Assembly: GCF_000092125.1 (NCBI RefSeq)
Contig: NC_014212.1
Span: forward strand, 1,384,001-1,448,000
Source of the DNA: Allomeiothermus silvanus DSM 9946
GTDB taxonomy: Bacteria; Deinococcota; Deinococci; Deinococcales; Thermaceae
DNA length: 64,000 nt
Reading direction: 5' to 3'
In this document: positions 6,661-15,268 of the stretch, piece after piece
Numbering within the stretch: position 1 is the stretch's first letter
Layout: each line of letters begins with the position of its first letter
Notes under the pieces: model-generated
What the model was told of the DNA's origin: nothing
What the model saw: only the letters and a program-made list of their open reading frames with translations
Databases searched by the model: none
Made by a program: the position numbers and the translations under genes

Positions 6661-9363
6661 GTGAAGATTCGCGTAGCCTCTGCCGGAACCGGTAAAACCG
6701 CCAGCCTGGTGCTGCGCTACTTGGCTTTGCTCGCCTCCGGCATCCCCCTGCGCCGCATCGCCGGGGTGACCTTCACCCGCAAGGCCGCTGACGAACTGCG
6801 GGTGCGGGTAGGGGAAGCGCTCGAGGACGTCCTCAGCACCGGCTGTCACCTGGATTTCGTCTGCGACCCGGTCTCCCGTCCGCGCTTCGAGGAGGCCCGG
6901 CGCGAGCTTTCCGGGGCTACCCTCACCACCATCCACGGCTTCATGATCGAGTGCCTGCGGCGTACCGCGCCCCTCTTGTCGCTCGACCCGGATTTTTCCC
7001 TGATAGGGGATTGGGAGGCGCGGGCCTTCTTTGAGGAGGAGTGGCGCTCGCTGCTATACCTTTCCTCGGACCCGGCCCACCCCCTGTTCGGTCAAGCCAA
7101 GCCCGAGATGGGCGATGCCCTTTTGCACCTCTTCGCCAAGCGCTCGTTGGCGCTTTCCTATACCCCCTCGCCCGGAGAGGAAAACGCTGTGCTGGTAAAG
7201 GTTTACCAGGCGGTCTTCGCCAACTACAGCAGGCGGCTGGGTTCAAGCCTCCTTTCCCCCTCCGAGGTGGAGCGCCGGGCGCTCGAGCTCACCGCTAACC
7301 CCCTAGCACTCGGGCGGCTTTTGGATCGGTACCGGGCGGTGCTGGTGGACGAATTTCAGGACGTGAACCCTGTGCAGGGCGAGTTCTTTCGGGCTTTGGA
7401 GTCTGCCGGTCTGCCCATTGAAGCGGTGGGTGACCCCAAGCAGAGCATCTATGCTTTTCGCGATGCCGATGTGGAGGTGTTTCGCCGGGCCTTGGCCGAA
7501 GGGGAGGTGCTGCCCCCGCTTGCCACTACCTATCGGCACAGCCGGATCCTGGTGCGCTTCCTCAACCGGCTCACCGAGAAGCTCGCGGCTTTGGGGCTGG
7601 GATTTGGCCCGGAGGAAGCCCCGCCCGTCGAGGGAGTCCGCGAGGTGCAAGGACGGCTCGAGGTTCACTGGGTGGAAGGGGAAGTGACTCTCGACGAACT
7701 CCGCACCTTCGAGGCCCAGATCTTGGCCGAGCGGCTGCGTGCCCTGTCCGAGCGGGTAGACCCCTCGGAGATGGCGGTGTTGGTGCGCTCGAGAAACAGC
7801 TTTGCCTTTCTCGAGGAAGCCTTTGGGCGCCTGGGCTTGCCCTATGTGCTCCTACAAGGGCGTGGGTACTACGAAAGGCTGGAGGTACGCGACCTCTACC
7901 ACGCCCTCAGGGTAGCGCTCGACCCGCGCGGGCTCTCCCTGGCGGCTTGGTTGCGCAGCCCCTTTGGCGGGCTGGGGCTCTCTGAAGTCGAACAGATCCT
8001 GCGTTCCGACGACCCTTTGGCCCTATTGCAAGCCGAGTTCCCCGAGGTCTACGCGCGGCTGCGGTTGATCCAGCAGACGGTGTCGCAGTCGAAGCCGCTG
8101 GAGGCCCTCAAGTTTCTGGTACGTGCCCCGATCATCGGGGGCCGGGCTTACCTCGACCACCTGCAGGCCCGCTCCCGCGAGAACGTGGACGCGCTGTTGT
8201 TTCAGGTGGCTGCGCGACCTCCCAGCGGCCTCGAGGTGCTCTTAGAGCGCCTGCAACTCCTCTCCCACCAGGCCGAGGCCGGGGACGTGCCGCAGTCGGG
8301 GGAGGGGGTGCAACTGCTAACCGTCCACGCCGCGAAGGGGCTCGAGTGGCCGGTGGTGGCGGTCTTCGACCTAGGGCGGCGGAACCCTCACCTCTCCCAG
8401 CCAGCCTATCTGGGACCGGACGGCACCGTGGCGTTGCCCGAGACCCCCTTTTTCGACGAACTGCGGGCGCAGGCCAAGGCCCGGGAGGAGGCCGAGAGCT
8501 ACCGGCTGCTCTACGTGGCGGCCTCCCGTGCCAAGGATGTGCTGCTCCTTACCGGATCGGTCAAAGCAGGTAACCCCGAGGGCTGGGCCGAGGTGCTGGC
8601 AAAGGTCGGCTTTGGCCCTGAGGCCCGTTTTTTCGACCGCTCAGACTACGTGCAACGAAGCTGGAACTACCGCCCGCTTCCACCCTCCGGGCCGCCTGCT
8701 CCCAGGCCCGCCCCGGTGGCTCCTCCTTGGCTCGAGCGGGTCTTCGAGCCCCTCCCCCTACCCCCGCTCTTTTCTCCGTCGGCCTTGAAGCGCCAGGCGG
8801 ATTTGCGCGGCGAACATGAACCGCTTCCGCTACCCGACCTGGAGGAAGGCGAGGAGGTGCCGGGGCGCTCGAGAGCGCTGGGCACGGTGGTCCACACCGC
8901 GATCGCCCAGGGTTGGGATCCTGATTACCCGGCCCACCTGGCAACGCTCGAGGCCCAGGAGGTGATGTTCCCCTTTGATCCGGCGGAGCGCGAGAGCATC
9001 TTGGCCGAGGCGCGGGAACTGCTGCGGGTCTACCAGGCTCTGCTGGGTAAGGAGCTTCCTTGGCCCCGCGATGAGGATTACCCGGAACTGCCCCTGGCCC
9101 TGCCCGGTGGCTCTACGGTTTGGCAGGGGGTGATGGACCGGCTGTACCGGGTGGGTGAGGAGTGGTATCTGGAGGACTACAAGACCGACCACGAAGTCTT
9201 ACCGGAGCGCTACTACTTCCAATTGGCGCTTTACCGCCAGGCTGTGCGCGAGGTCTGGAGGGTGGACCCCCGGGTGCGGCTGGTCTTTTTGCGCTGTGCT
9301 CAGGTGGTGGAGTTAGAGCCGGGTGTCCTCGAGCGGGCCTTGTTGCAAAACATCCCGGGTTAG
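6661..9363 (+). CDS. addA: AddA-like UvrD-type helicase with RecB-type nuclease
   Basis: Protein of 900 aa with all superfamily 1 helicase motifs: Walker A (ASAGTGKT, ~6-13), Ia (TFTRKAADELR), II (DEFQD, 230-234), III (GDPKQSIYAFRD), IV (TTYRHS), V (TVHAAKGLEWP) and VI (YVAASRAKD, 618-626). A C-terminal PD-(D/E)XK nuclease retains GTVVHTA, Asp826 (GVMDRLY) and the E-D-Y-K motif at 838-841. It should resect DNA ends with AddB. GTG at 6661 is chosen because Walker A follows directly. The frame is open upstream, and a TTG at 6532 overlapping the addB stop would add 43 residues containing the 27-bp repeat product. The Shine-Dalgarno sequence is weak at either start. Confidence 0.9.
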   Translation: MKIRVASAGTGKTASLVLRYLALLASGIPLRRIAGVTFTRKAADELRVRVGEALEDVLSTGCHLDFVCDPVSRPRFEEARRELSGATLTTIHGFMIECLRRTAPLLSLDPDFSLIGDWEARAFFEEEWRSLLYLSSDPAHPLFGQAKPEMGDALLHLFAKRSLALSYTPSPGEENAVLVKVYQAVFANYSRRLGSSLLSPSEVERRALELTANPLALGRLLDRYRAVLVDEFQDVNPVQGEFFRALESAGLPIEAVGDPKQSIYAFRDADVEVFRRALAEGEVLPPLATTYRHSRILVRFLNRLTEKLAALGLGFGPEEAPPVEGVREVQGRLEVHWVEGEVTLDELRTFEAQILAERLRALSERVDPSEMAVLVRSRNSFAFLEEAFGRLGLPYVLLQGRGYYERLEVRDLYHALRVALDPRGLSLAAWLRSPFGGLGLSEVEQILRSDDPLALLQAEFPEVYARLRLIQQTVSQSKPLEALKFLVRAPIIGGRAYLDHLQARSRENVDALLFQVAARPPSGLEVLLERLQLLSHQAEAGDVPQSGEGVQLLTVHAAKGLEWPVVAVFDLGRRNPHLSQPAYLGPDGTVALPETPFFDELRAQAKAREEAESYRLLYVAASRAKDVLLLTGSVKAGNPEGWAEVLAKVGFGPEARFFDRSDYVQRSWNYRPLPPSGPPAPRPAPVAPPWLERVFEPLPLPPLFSPSALKRQADLRGEHEPLPLPDLEEGEEVPGRSRALGTVVHTAIAQGWDPDYPAHLATLEAQEVMFPFDPAERESILAEARELLRVYQALLGKELPWPRDEDYPELPLALPGGSTVWQGVMDRLYRVGEEWYLEDYKTDHEVLPERYYFQLALYRQAVREVWRVDPRVRLVFLRCAQVVELEPGVLERALLQNIPG

Positions 9364-9472
9364 ACCGGGAGCAAAGCCCACCTTCTCCAAGCTGGGAAGC
9401 CCTCTGTGGGGTACGTAGCGCCCAGGGACAAATCTACCGGTCAAAAATAGGGTATTCTGACGAGGATCTGAA

Positions 9473-9742
9473 ATGCTCAGACCATTGCTGCACAAGGTGC
9501 AAGAGGTCGAGTGGCCGGAAGCCCACATCGGGGGTCTGACTGCCGTGGCGTCTTTTCGCGGCGACAGCCGGGAGGAAGCTGAGCAGAAGCTCGATTTCCT
9601 GCTGGGTCAGGAGGGCCGTAGGCAGCTCGAGCAGACCCTGGACCGGCTCGAGCGCGGGGTGCTGGTGGCCTTTATGGGGATCGGGATCGCCTCGGTAATC
9701 CTGCTGGTCTACCTGTTTTCGGCCTTCCATTTACTCGGCTAA
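9473..9742 (+). CDS. Small membrane protein carrying an in-frame repeat
   Basis: Protein of 89 aa. An amphipathic N-terminal half (LDFLLGQEGRRQLEQTLDRLE) precedes one C-terminal transmembrane helix (~63-85, VLVAFMGIGIASVILLVYLF). Residues ~25-33 (VASFRGDSR) are encoded by interspersed repeat A, inserted without breaking the frame. A GAGG lies ~10 nt before the ATG, and a clear terminator follows 21 bp after the stop, supporting a real monocistronic gene. The function is unknown. Confidence 0.65.
   Translation: MLRPLLHKVQEVEWPEAHIGGLTAVASFRGDSREEAEQKLDFLLGQEGRRQLEQTLDRLERGVLVAFMGIGIASVILLVYLFSAFHLLG
9553..9572 (+). repeat. Interspersed repeat A, copy 2 (in coding sequence)
   Basis: Core TTTTCGCGGCGACAGCCGGG, one base from copy 1, preceded by GTGGCGTC. 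It is read in frame as S-F-R-G-D-S-R inside the 89-aa membrane protein. Confidence 0.9.
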
Positions 9743-9763
9743 TCCTCTCCGCGGGAAAACAAG

Positions 9764-9795
9764 CACCTCCGGTAGGACGGAGGTGTCGTCTTTTT
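9764..9795 (+). terminator. Intrinsic terminator
   Basis: Eight-bp stem CACCTCCG / CGGAGGTG with a 6-nt loop, followed by TCGTCTTTTT. It ends the 9473-9742 gene. Confidence 0.85.
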
Positions 9796-9853
9796 AGGGC
9801 GGTTTGCCGATTTGATTAAGGTGGCTATGGGGGGTAGGTAAAGCCGTGGCGTC

Positions 9854-9873
9854 CTTTCGCGGCGATAGCCGGG
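9854..9873 (+). repeat. Interspersed repeat A, copy 3 (intergenic)
   Basis: Core CTTTCGCGGCGATAGCCGGG with the same GTGGCGTC lead-in as copy 2, only 301 bp away. It lies between the terminator and the convergent OsmC gene. Confidence 0.88.
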
Positions 9874-9944
9874 TGGAGATTCCGCCAAGACTGTTTGGCT
9901 GCTGCCCGATACCCTACGTCGGACATAGTTTGTGTACCGCAGAT

Positions 9945-10391
9945 TCAGGCCGGGGCTTCCCCCGTCGCGCGGGGACTCTCATCCACCCAGGGTTCTACCA
10001 CGACCCGCGTCTCGATCTGTGCATTGAGCGTGGCCGAAACCGAGCAATACTTGGTGTGGGAGAGTTCCACTGCCCGCTCGAGGGCCTCCTGGGTCACGTT
10101 AGGCCCCGAGGCGATGTGGGTGACCACGATGCGGGTGTAGCGCTTGGGGTGCTCCTCGGCCCGCTCGCCCACCGTCTCTACCCGGTAGCGCGCCAGGGGT
10201 TGGCGCTTTTTGGCCATGATGTCTACCACATCGTAGGCGGTGCAGCCTGCCAGGGCTGCGAGCAGCAATTCCATCGGACGCATCCCGCTGGCGGGTTGAT
10301 CGCCATCAATCAACACCTTATCGCCCTGCTCGTTGATGCCCAAAAACCGGTGACCTACCAACTGGTGCACGACAACACGTTTCGTCGCCAT
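9945..10391 (-). CDS. OsmC-family protein
   Basis: Protein of 148 aa with the OsmC/YhfA layout. The two redox cysteines are Cys50 (ALAGCTAYD) and Cys116 (TKYCSVSA), and the motif SGMRPMELLLAAL precedes the first. Members reduce organic hydroperoxides, or are of unknown role in the YhfA branch. Cytosolic. It lies 60 bp downstream of the aminotransferase gene on the same strand and may be read from that operon. Confidence 0.88.
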   Translation of the reverse strand: MATKRVVVHQLVGHRFLGINEQGDKVLIDGDQPASGMRPMELLLAALAGCTAYDVVDIMAKKRQPLARYRVETVGERAEEHPKRYTRIVVTHIASGPNVTQEALERAVELSHTKYCSVSATLNAQIETRVVVEPWVDESPRATGEAPA

Positions 10392-10451
10392 AGTAGGAGC
10401 TTACCTCTGCCCAGGGCGGAATGTCACCTGGGATTCAAGCGGGCTTGGCGC

Positions 10452-11573
10452 TCAGGCAGCGAAAAAACGGCGTACGGTCTCGATTACCTGCTCGACCTGG
10501 GCATCCTCCAGGAAGGGGTGCATGGGTAGGGAAAGAACCTCTTGAGCAGCCTTTTCGCTCTCGGGTAGGCTGCCTTGGGGGGCCAAGTCGCGGTAAGCGG
10601 GTTGCAGGTGGGCCGGTAGGGGGTAGTGAACGCTGCTGCCCACCCCGTTTTCCTTGAGAAAAGCCAGGAGCCGGTCGCGCTCGGGGGTGCGCACCGTGTA
10701 CTGGTGGTAGATGTGGTAGGAGTAGGGTGCTTGGTAGGGGGTTTCTACTAGGTTTTTCAACCCCTCGTCGTATAAGCGGGCGATGTGGCGGCGGCGGGTG
10801 TTCCAGCTTTCCAGGTAGGGAAGTTTGACCCGCAGGATGGCAGCCTGCAAAGCATCGAGGCGGCTGGTGTAACCCGCTGGCCGTATATGGTGATAGCGCA
10901 TCTTCGAGCCGTGCGCTGCGATCAAACGGGCTTCCTCGGCGATCTGCGGGCTCGAGGTGGTGATAAACCCGGCATCCCCGTAAGCGCCAAGGTTCTTGGT
11001 AGGGTAGAGGCTAAAACCTGCCGCGTCGCCCAGATTCCCGGCCATTCTACCTGGCTCCCTATCTACCGCGCAGTAGCGCGCCCCGATGGCCTGGGCGGCG
11101 TCTTCCAGGATCAGCAGCCGGTGTTGTTGGGCGAAGGCCCGGATCTCCCGCATAGGGGCGGGCTGGCCGTAGAGGTGTACGGGGAGAATCGCCCTTGTGC
11201 GCTCGCTGAGGGCGGACTCCAGGTGGGCGGGCTCGAGGTTGAAGGTTTGGGGGTCAATATCCACCAGCACCGGTTTGGCCCCTGCGTGCTGGATTGCCTC
11301 CACGGTGGCGATGAAGGTGAAGGGGGTGGTGATGACCTCGTCCCCCGGTCCTACCCCCATGGCCCGCAGGGCGATGAAGAGGGCATCGGTCCCCGAGGCC
11401 ACGGTGATCACGTACGGACTGCTTAGGTAGCTGGAAAGTTCGGCCTCGAGAGCACTTACTTCCGGCCCCCCGATATAACTCCCCGAGGCCAGCACCCGGC
11501 CCACTGCTGCGTCAATCTGGGTCTTGAGGGTTTGGTATTCGCGCTGCAAATCGATAATCGGAATCATAAGCAT
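10452..11573 (-). CDS. DegT/DnrJ/EryC1/StrS-family aminotransferase
   Basis: PLP enzyme of 373 aa. Lys193 in YPTKNLGAYGD is the PLP-binding lysine. SGTDALFIAL binds the phosphate and LEDAAQA supplies the ring-stacking Asp. Family members transaminate keto-sugar nucleotides for surface glycans. It begins 13 bp after the LptF/G-like gene, so it is the last member of an envelope-export operon. The product sugar could be part of an exported glycan or glycolipid (inference). A second ATG two codons in is possible. The sugar substrate cannot be read from the sequence. Confidence 0.9.
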   Translation of the reverse strand: MLMIPIIDLQREYQTLKTQIDAAVGRVLASGSYIGGPEVSALEAELSSYLSSPYVITVASGTDALFIALRAMGVGPGDEVITTPFTFIATVEAIQHAGAKPVLVDIDPQTFNLEPAHLESALSERTRAILPVHLYGQPAPMREIRAFAQQHRLLILEDAAQAIGARYCAVDREPGRMAGNLGDAAGFSLYPTKNLGAYGDAGFITTSSPQIAEEARLIAAHGSKMRYHHIRPAGYTSRLDALQAAILRVKLPYLESWNTRRRHIARLYDEGLKNLVETPYQAPYSYHIYHQYTVRTPERDRLLAFLKENGVGSSVHYPLPAHLQPAYRDLAPQGSLPESEKAAQEVLSLPMHPFLEDAQVEQVIETVRRFFAA

Positions 11574-11586
11574 TAGGAGCGCAAAG

Positions 11587-12723
11587 CTACCTGTATACTC
11601 CTTTCCCCAGCCAAAAAGCCACTGCCACTGCCAGCAGGTTGGCGCTCCAGACCCCGAGTTCTGCCGGGATTAGCCCCGATAGCGCCATCAGCTTGCCCAG
11701 GCTGAGCACGGCGTAGTAGGCGATGGTAAGCCCTAGCGCTAGCCCCAGGGCCACCGCCGGGCTGCTGGCCCGCCGGGCGGCTACCGGCAAGGCCAAGAAG
11801 AGGATCACCAGGTTGGCCAGCGAGACCGCCAGGGCCGAGTGCAGGTTGACTCGAGCCTCCCGGGCCTCGGTGGGGGTCAGGGTGGGGTTTTGCAGACGAC
11901 GCCACCAGTGCGAGGGGGGGTAGGGGTTCTCAAAGCCGCCCCCGGCGAAGTTGGCCACCAGCTGGTCACGGTTTTGCGGCAAGGTGATCACCAGGCTGGC
12001 CTGGGGGTCTCGGCTTACGTTTTGCGCCCGGACGAGTTGGGGAAGGTATTGCTCCACCTCATCCAGGCTTTGGAAGTCGGGAACCGGCAGCTTGGCCAAG
12101 TCGAGGGTGTACAGCCGGAAGCCCCGCAGCTTGAGCTGGTAGTTTTCAAGCCGCCCCCGCTCGGCAAACACCACGCTCAGGGTCTGGCCCTTCCACTGCT
12201 GGAGCCGAACGTTCACGATTTCCTGATGGGCGTTGTCGTAGCTGTCAAACAATAGCAAATAGTCTCCAATTTTTAGGTCCCGTCCGGTGAGCCAACCTAG
12301 CCCGCTGGTACCGGTGGCCACCTTGTCCCACCACACCACGGCGGTTTGTTGATTGGCCCAGGGTACCACCCGCTCGCTTAGGTACAGGGAAAACCCGGCC
12401 AACGCCGCCGCCCCCAGCAAAATCCAACGGGCTGTGCGCAATACCGAGATGCCCCCGGCCTGCATCACCAGCAGCTCGTTCTCGCGGGAGAGGCGGCTAT
12501 AGCCGATCAGTACCCCGAGCAAGGTGGCCAGGGGGAGGGTCTGGGTGAAGATAAAGGGGATTTGCAGCCCAATCCACTGGAGGAGGCTGGTCACCGGAAC
12601 CCCCCCTACCCACTGGGCGCGCGCTAGCAAGTTGGAAAACGCGATCAGGGCAATGTAAAGAAAGATCCCGAAGAAAAAGGGCGGGAGGATCTCGCGCAGC
12701 AGGTAGCGATCAATACGGGTCAT
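11587..12723 (-). CDS. LptF/LptG (YjgP/YjgQ) family permease
   Basis: Inner-membrane permease of 378 aa. Three N-terminal and three C-terminal transmembrane helices flank a ~150-residue periplasmic domain, as in LptF/LptG, which extract lipopolysaccharide for transport. The N-terminus (MTRIDRYLLREILPPF) is typical of the family. Only one permease gene is present here; the second half of the heteromer would be elsewhere. It lies 15 bp downstream of the LptD-like gene and just upstream of the aminotransferase. Confidence 0.9.
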   Translation of the reverse strand: MTRIDRYLLREILPPFFFGIFLYIALIAFSNLLARAQWVGGVPVTSLLQWIGLQIPFIFTQTLPLATLLGVLIGYSRLSRENELLVMQAGGISVLRTARWILLGAAALAGFSLYLSERVVPWANQQTAVVWWDKVATGTSGLGWLTGRDLKIGDYLLLFDSYDNAHQEIVNVRLQQWKGQTLSVVFAERGRLENYQLKLRGFRLYTLDLAKLPVPDFQSLDEVEQYLPQLVRAQNVSRDPQASLVITLPQNRDQLVANFAGGGFENPYPPSHWWRRLQNPTLTPTEAREARVNLHSALAVSLANLVILFLALPVAARRASSPAVALGLALGLTIAYYAVLSLGKLMALSGLIPAELGVWSANLLAVAVAFWLGKGVYR

Positions 12724-12738
12724 ATGTTCTGAGCCTGG

Positions 12739-14412
12739 CTAGCGCAGCTCGAGCCCGAAGGAGAACCGCCCGCCCGCCGCTTCGTTGTCGTTTTGCGGGA
12801 TGAGCACGGTCTGATAACCCACCCTCCAGATGAAACAGCAGTCCGCGTAGCGCACCTCGAGGCCAGCCCGGCTAAAGCCCTGGCGGAGGAAATCATACCC
12901 CAGGGTGGGGGAGAGGCTAAAGGCATACGTACAGTCGGGTGGGTTGGGGATGAACCCCATCAGCAACTCCCTTTGCTGCCAAGAGAGCCCCGCCCCGATG
13001 CGCGAGCGGCCCTCGAGCCAGAGTTCGCCGGCCTGGGTAGAGAAACCGTAGCGGAGGCTGGCCTTGGCTTCGGTTCGTAGGAAGTCGTAGCTGGCCCGAA
13101 AGGTCAAGCGCCCTAGGGAAGACGGTGGCGTCAGCAGTTCCGCCGAGACCCACTGGGTGGGTTTGCGGCGCTCGTAGGCGAATCGGCTGGGGCGCACCTC
13201 CCCACCCTGCCGGTAGGCCAGCCCCAGCGAGAATGCCCCCTCGTAGCGCCCTTCTACCTCTGCCCCCAAGGCCAGGTAGGGGGAAGATTCCCGGTCGTAG
13301 ACGGCCCCTACTGCCCAGGGCTCGAGCCGCAGGCGAAAGGCTCCCGCTCGGTAGGTCAGCGGGTAGCGGGCCTCGGCCCCCAGGGTCATTCCGGTGACCA
13401 CCGGGTGGTTGGGGCTGGGGTTGTCCATGTCCACATCTTCCTGGGCCAGGCGCACGAAGGGGCTTAGCGAGAGCCCCCCCCACTCCAGCCCGAAGCGGGC
13501 CCCAGCTTCGGCGAGCTGTTTATCGGTGTCGTTGGCGAAGAAAAGCGGGCCGTCCTCAACCCGGCTGCGGAAGTGAAGGCCGTCTTGACCCGCCTCTATG
13601 CGAAAGCTTCCACTTTTGCCATCACGGATCACCCCCACCCCAAAGGCGAGCTTCTCCGCCCGAGGGTTGCCGAAAAACCCTCCGCCTAAGCCGCTAGCGA
13701 TCAGGGTCAGGTTGAAGGTGCCCTGGCGGAGATCCCCTGGCACGAGGGGAACCGGAAATTCTTCCACCCCTAAGACCAGCCCGCGCTCGTAACCGATCCG
13801 GAGCGGAGAGAGCAGGCCGCTGGTTTCTACCGTGCTACCCGATGCTGCGCTCCCTCCTTGGCTCAACCCGAAGATCGAGGCCAGCCCTCCTGGGGTGGAA
13901 AGGGTTTGGCGGTCCAGCAGGAGTTCTTCGGAGCGCAGCACGGTGAGGTGAAATAGCTCCACGGTTGCTTCGTCCAACAACAGATCCCCGGTCTCGAGGT
14001 TGAAGCGGGCGGTTTCCGAGACCGTCAGCAAATCCTCGCCACAGCGGCAGGGGGTAAGCCAGATACCCCTCGCCTCAAAGGTCTTTCCTTTGACTACGCC
14101 CTCCCGCGCCCGAAAACGGTAACGGGCGGTCTGAGCCTCGAGGTTCTTGAGTTCGAGCTTCCCCTCAGCCTGGAAGTAGCGGATCTCCGGGGCTCGCAAC
14201 GAGAGCCCGTTCGTCTCCAGGCAGGCCCCTTCGCCGAACACGGCGGTATCCCCGTCATAGTCGAGGCTACCCCCTCCGATCAGGCCTTGGGGAGTCTCGA
14301 GCACCACCGGTTGCTCGGCGCAGGGGCCGGTATTGGGGGGGCTTTCCTGGGCGTGGGCCCACCCCGCCAGGATCCATCCCAGGAGCAGGGTCTTCGTTAC
14401 CGGTCCGTACAC
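12739..14412 (-). CDS. LptD-like outer-membrane barrel protein
   Basis: Exported protein of 557 aa with a signal peptide (~1-21, cut after WAHA). An OstA-like N-terminal region has repeated strands (about 35-190, such as EIRYFQAEGKLELKNLEA). A long amphipathic beta-strand region (~200-557) ends in a barrel-type GGRFSFGLELR. Several Cys pairs (PCRCGED, ADCCFIW) could form disulfides, as in LptD. It is shorter than E. coli LptD (~780 aa). It starts 2 bp after the LptC/A-like stop, so the two are co-translated. Thermus-group outer membranes are not known to carry classical LPS, so the cargo is open. Confidence 0.75.
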   Translation of the reverse strand: MYGPVTKTLLLGWILAGWAHAQESPPNTGPCAEQPVVLETPQGLIGGGSLDYDGDTAVFGEGACLETNGLSLRAPEIRYFQAEGKLELKNLEAQTARYRFRAREGVVKGKTFEARGIWLTPCRCGEDLLTVSETARFNLETGDLLLDEATVELFHLTVLRSEELLLDRQTLSTPGGLASIFGLSQGGSAASGSTVETSGLLSPLRIGYERGLVLGVEEFPVPLVPGDLRQGTFNLTLIASGLGGGFFGNPRAEKLAFGVGVIRDGKSGSFRIEAGQDGLHFRSRVEDGPLFFANDTDKQLAEAGARFGLEWGGLSLSPFVRLAQEDVDMDNPSPNHPVVTGMTLGAEARYPLTYRAGAFRLRLEPWAVGAVYDRESSPYLALGAEVEGRYEGAFSLGLAYRQGGEVRPSRFAYERRKPTQWVSAELLTPPSSLGRLTFRASYDFLRTEAKASLRYGFSTQAGELWLEGRSRIGAGLSWQQRELLMGFIPNPPDCTYAFSLSPTLGYDFLRQGFSRAGLEVRYADCCFIWRVGYQTVLIPQNDNEAAGGRFSFGLELR

Positions 14413-14414
14413 CG

Positions 14415-15059
14415 CTACAGTTTATCGGCATAGGGCCGCAACCGGGCCAAGACCTCGGGCGGTACGCGGGTGGTGACTTGGGTTTTGCCACCCTGGAATG
14501 AGAGCAGCAGCAGGCTGTCGGGGCGGTTTCCGCTAAGCCGATTGGCTCCATCCTGGAAGGTGTAGGCCCCGATCACCAGGGCTTGGCGGGACTGGGTATC
14601 TACTACCATCTTGCCTGCTTTGAGCTGCGGGGCCTGTGAGCGGATGTTGCCCGAGAGCACCAGGCGGTCTTCTCCCAGCAGAGCTAAGCCCTCCTGGGCG
14701 CTGATGCTGCTGAAATCTGGCGAACTCACCGTGAGCCCTTTGAGCCGCACGGTTTCGCCCTTGAACTGGTAATCCAGCTCGAGCGCGGTGAACCGGGTCT
14801 CGCCGGTACTGAACTGGGCTTGCCGGGCCCGGATGAACTCCCCGTCCTTGTACTGGATATAAGGGGCTACCAGCCGGAGCCCGTTTTGGTTGTCGGTCAA
14901 GGTACCGCCTCGGGGCAAGGTGGTCACGCCGGTAGCGAGGTCTACTTGCTGATCCCCGTTGGCCTCGACGCTGAAAGCGGCAAAGCGCGCCCCCAGCAAA
15001 AGGGTAGCGGTGAGGGCTAAGAAGAGCCCCACGGTGCGGGGCGGAAATACGCCTTTCAT
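14415..15059 (-). CDS. LptC/LptA-like periplasmic protein
   Basis: Protein of 214 aa with a single N-terminal membrane or signal segment (VGLFLALTATLLLGARFAAF). A beta-rich domain follows, with repeated strands such as APYIQYKDGEFIRARQAQF and VRLKGLTVSSPDF, as in the LptC/OstA jellyroll. It would bridge the periplasm between the LptF/G permease and the LptD-like barrel. ATG at 15059 is chosen because AGGA lies ~10 nt upstream and the hydrophobic segment then starts near residue 10. It heads the four-gene operon running down to 10452. Confidence 0.75.
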   Translation of the reverse strand: MKGVFPPRTVGLFLALTATLLLGARFAAFSVEANGDQQVDLATGVTTLPRGGTLTDNQNGLRLVAPYIQYKDGEFIRARQAQFSTGETRFTALELDYQFKGETVRLKGLTVSSPDFSSISAQEGLALLGEDRLVLSGNIRSQAPQLKAGKMVVDTQSRQALVIGAYTFQDGANRLSGNRPDSLLLLSFQGGKTQVTTRVPPEVLARLRPYADKL

Positions 15060-15232
15060 GGGGCTTATCCTACCGGCCCGGCTGTGAAGGGGGTGAGCTT
15101 GTTGGCCCGGGCTCTTTAGCAATTGCCCGGGTCAGGGGCGCCGTCGAGCTGAAAACGGGCCTCGGGCGGGGAGGGGGAGCGCAGTGCGGATCCCAGGGAA
15201 GCCCTCGAGCCTATTCGGGGGTGTTTGCGCCT

Positions 15233-15268
15233 GGTACCGGCGCTAGCCGGGTCGCTATGCGACTTCAC
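15233..15268 (+). repeat. Diverged copy of the 39-bp repeat B
   Basis: GGTACCGGCGCTAGCCGGG followed by a T-C-G-C-T-A-T-G-C-G-A stretch and CTTCAC matches, with several changes, the 39-bp unit duplicated at 50623-50700. It lies in the 391-bp intergenic stretch 15060-15450, which otherwise holds a remnant frame, repeat A copy 4 and a promoter. Confidence 0.6.
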
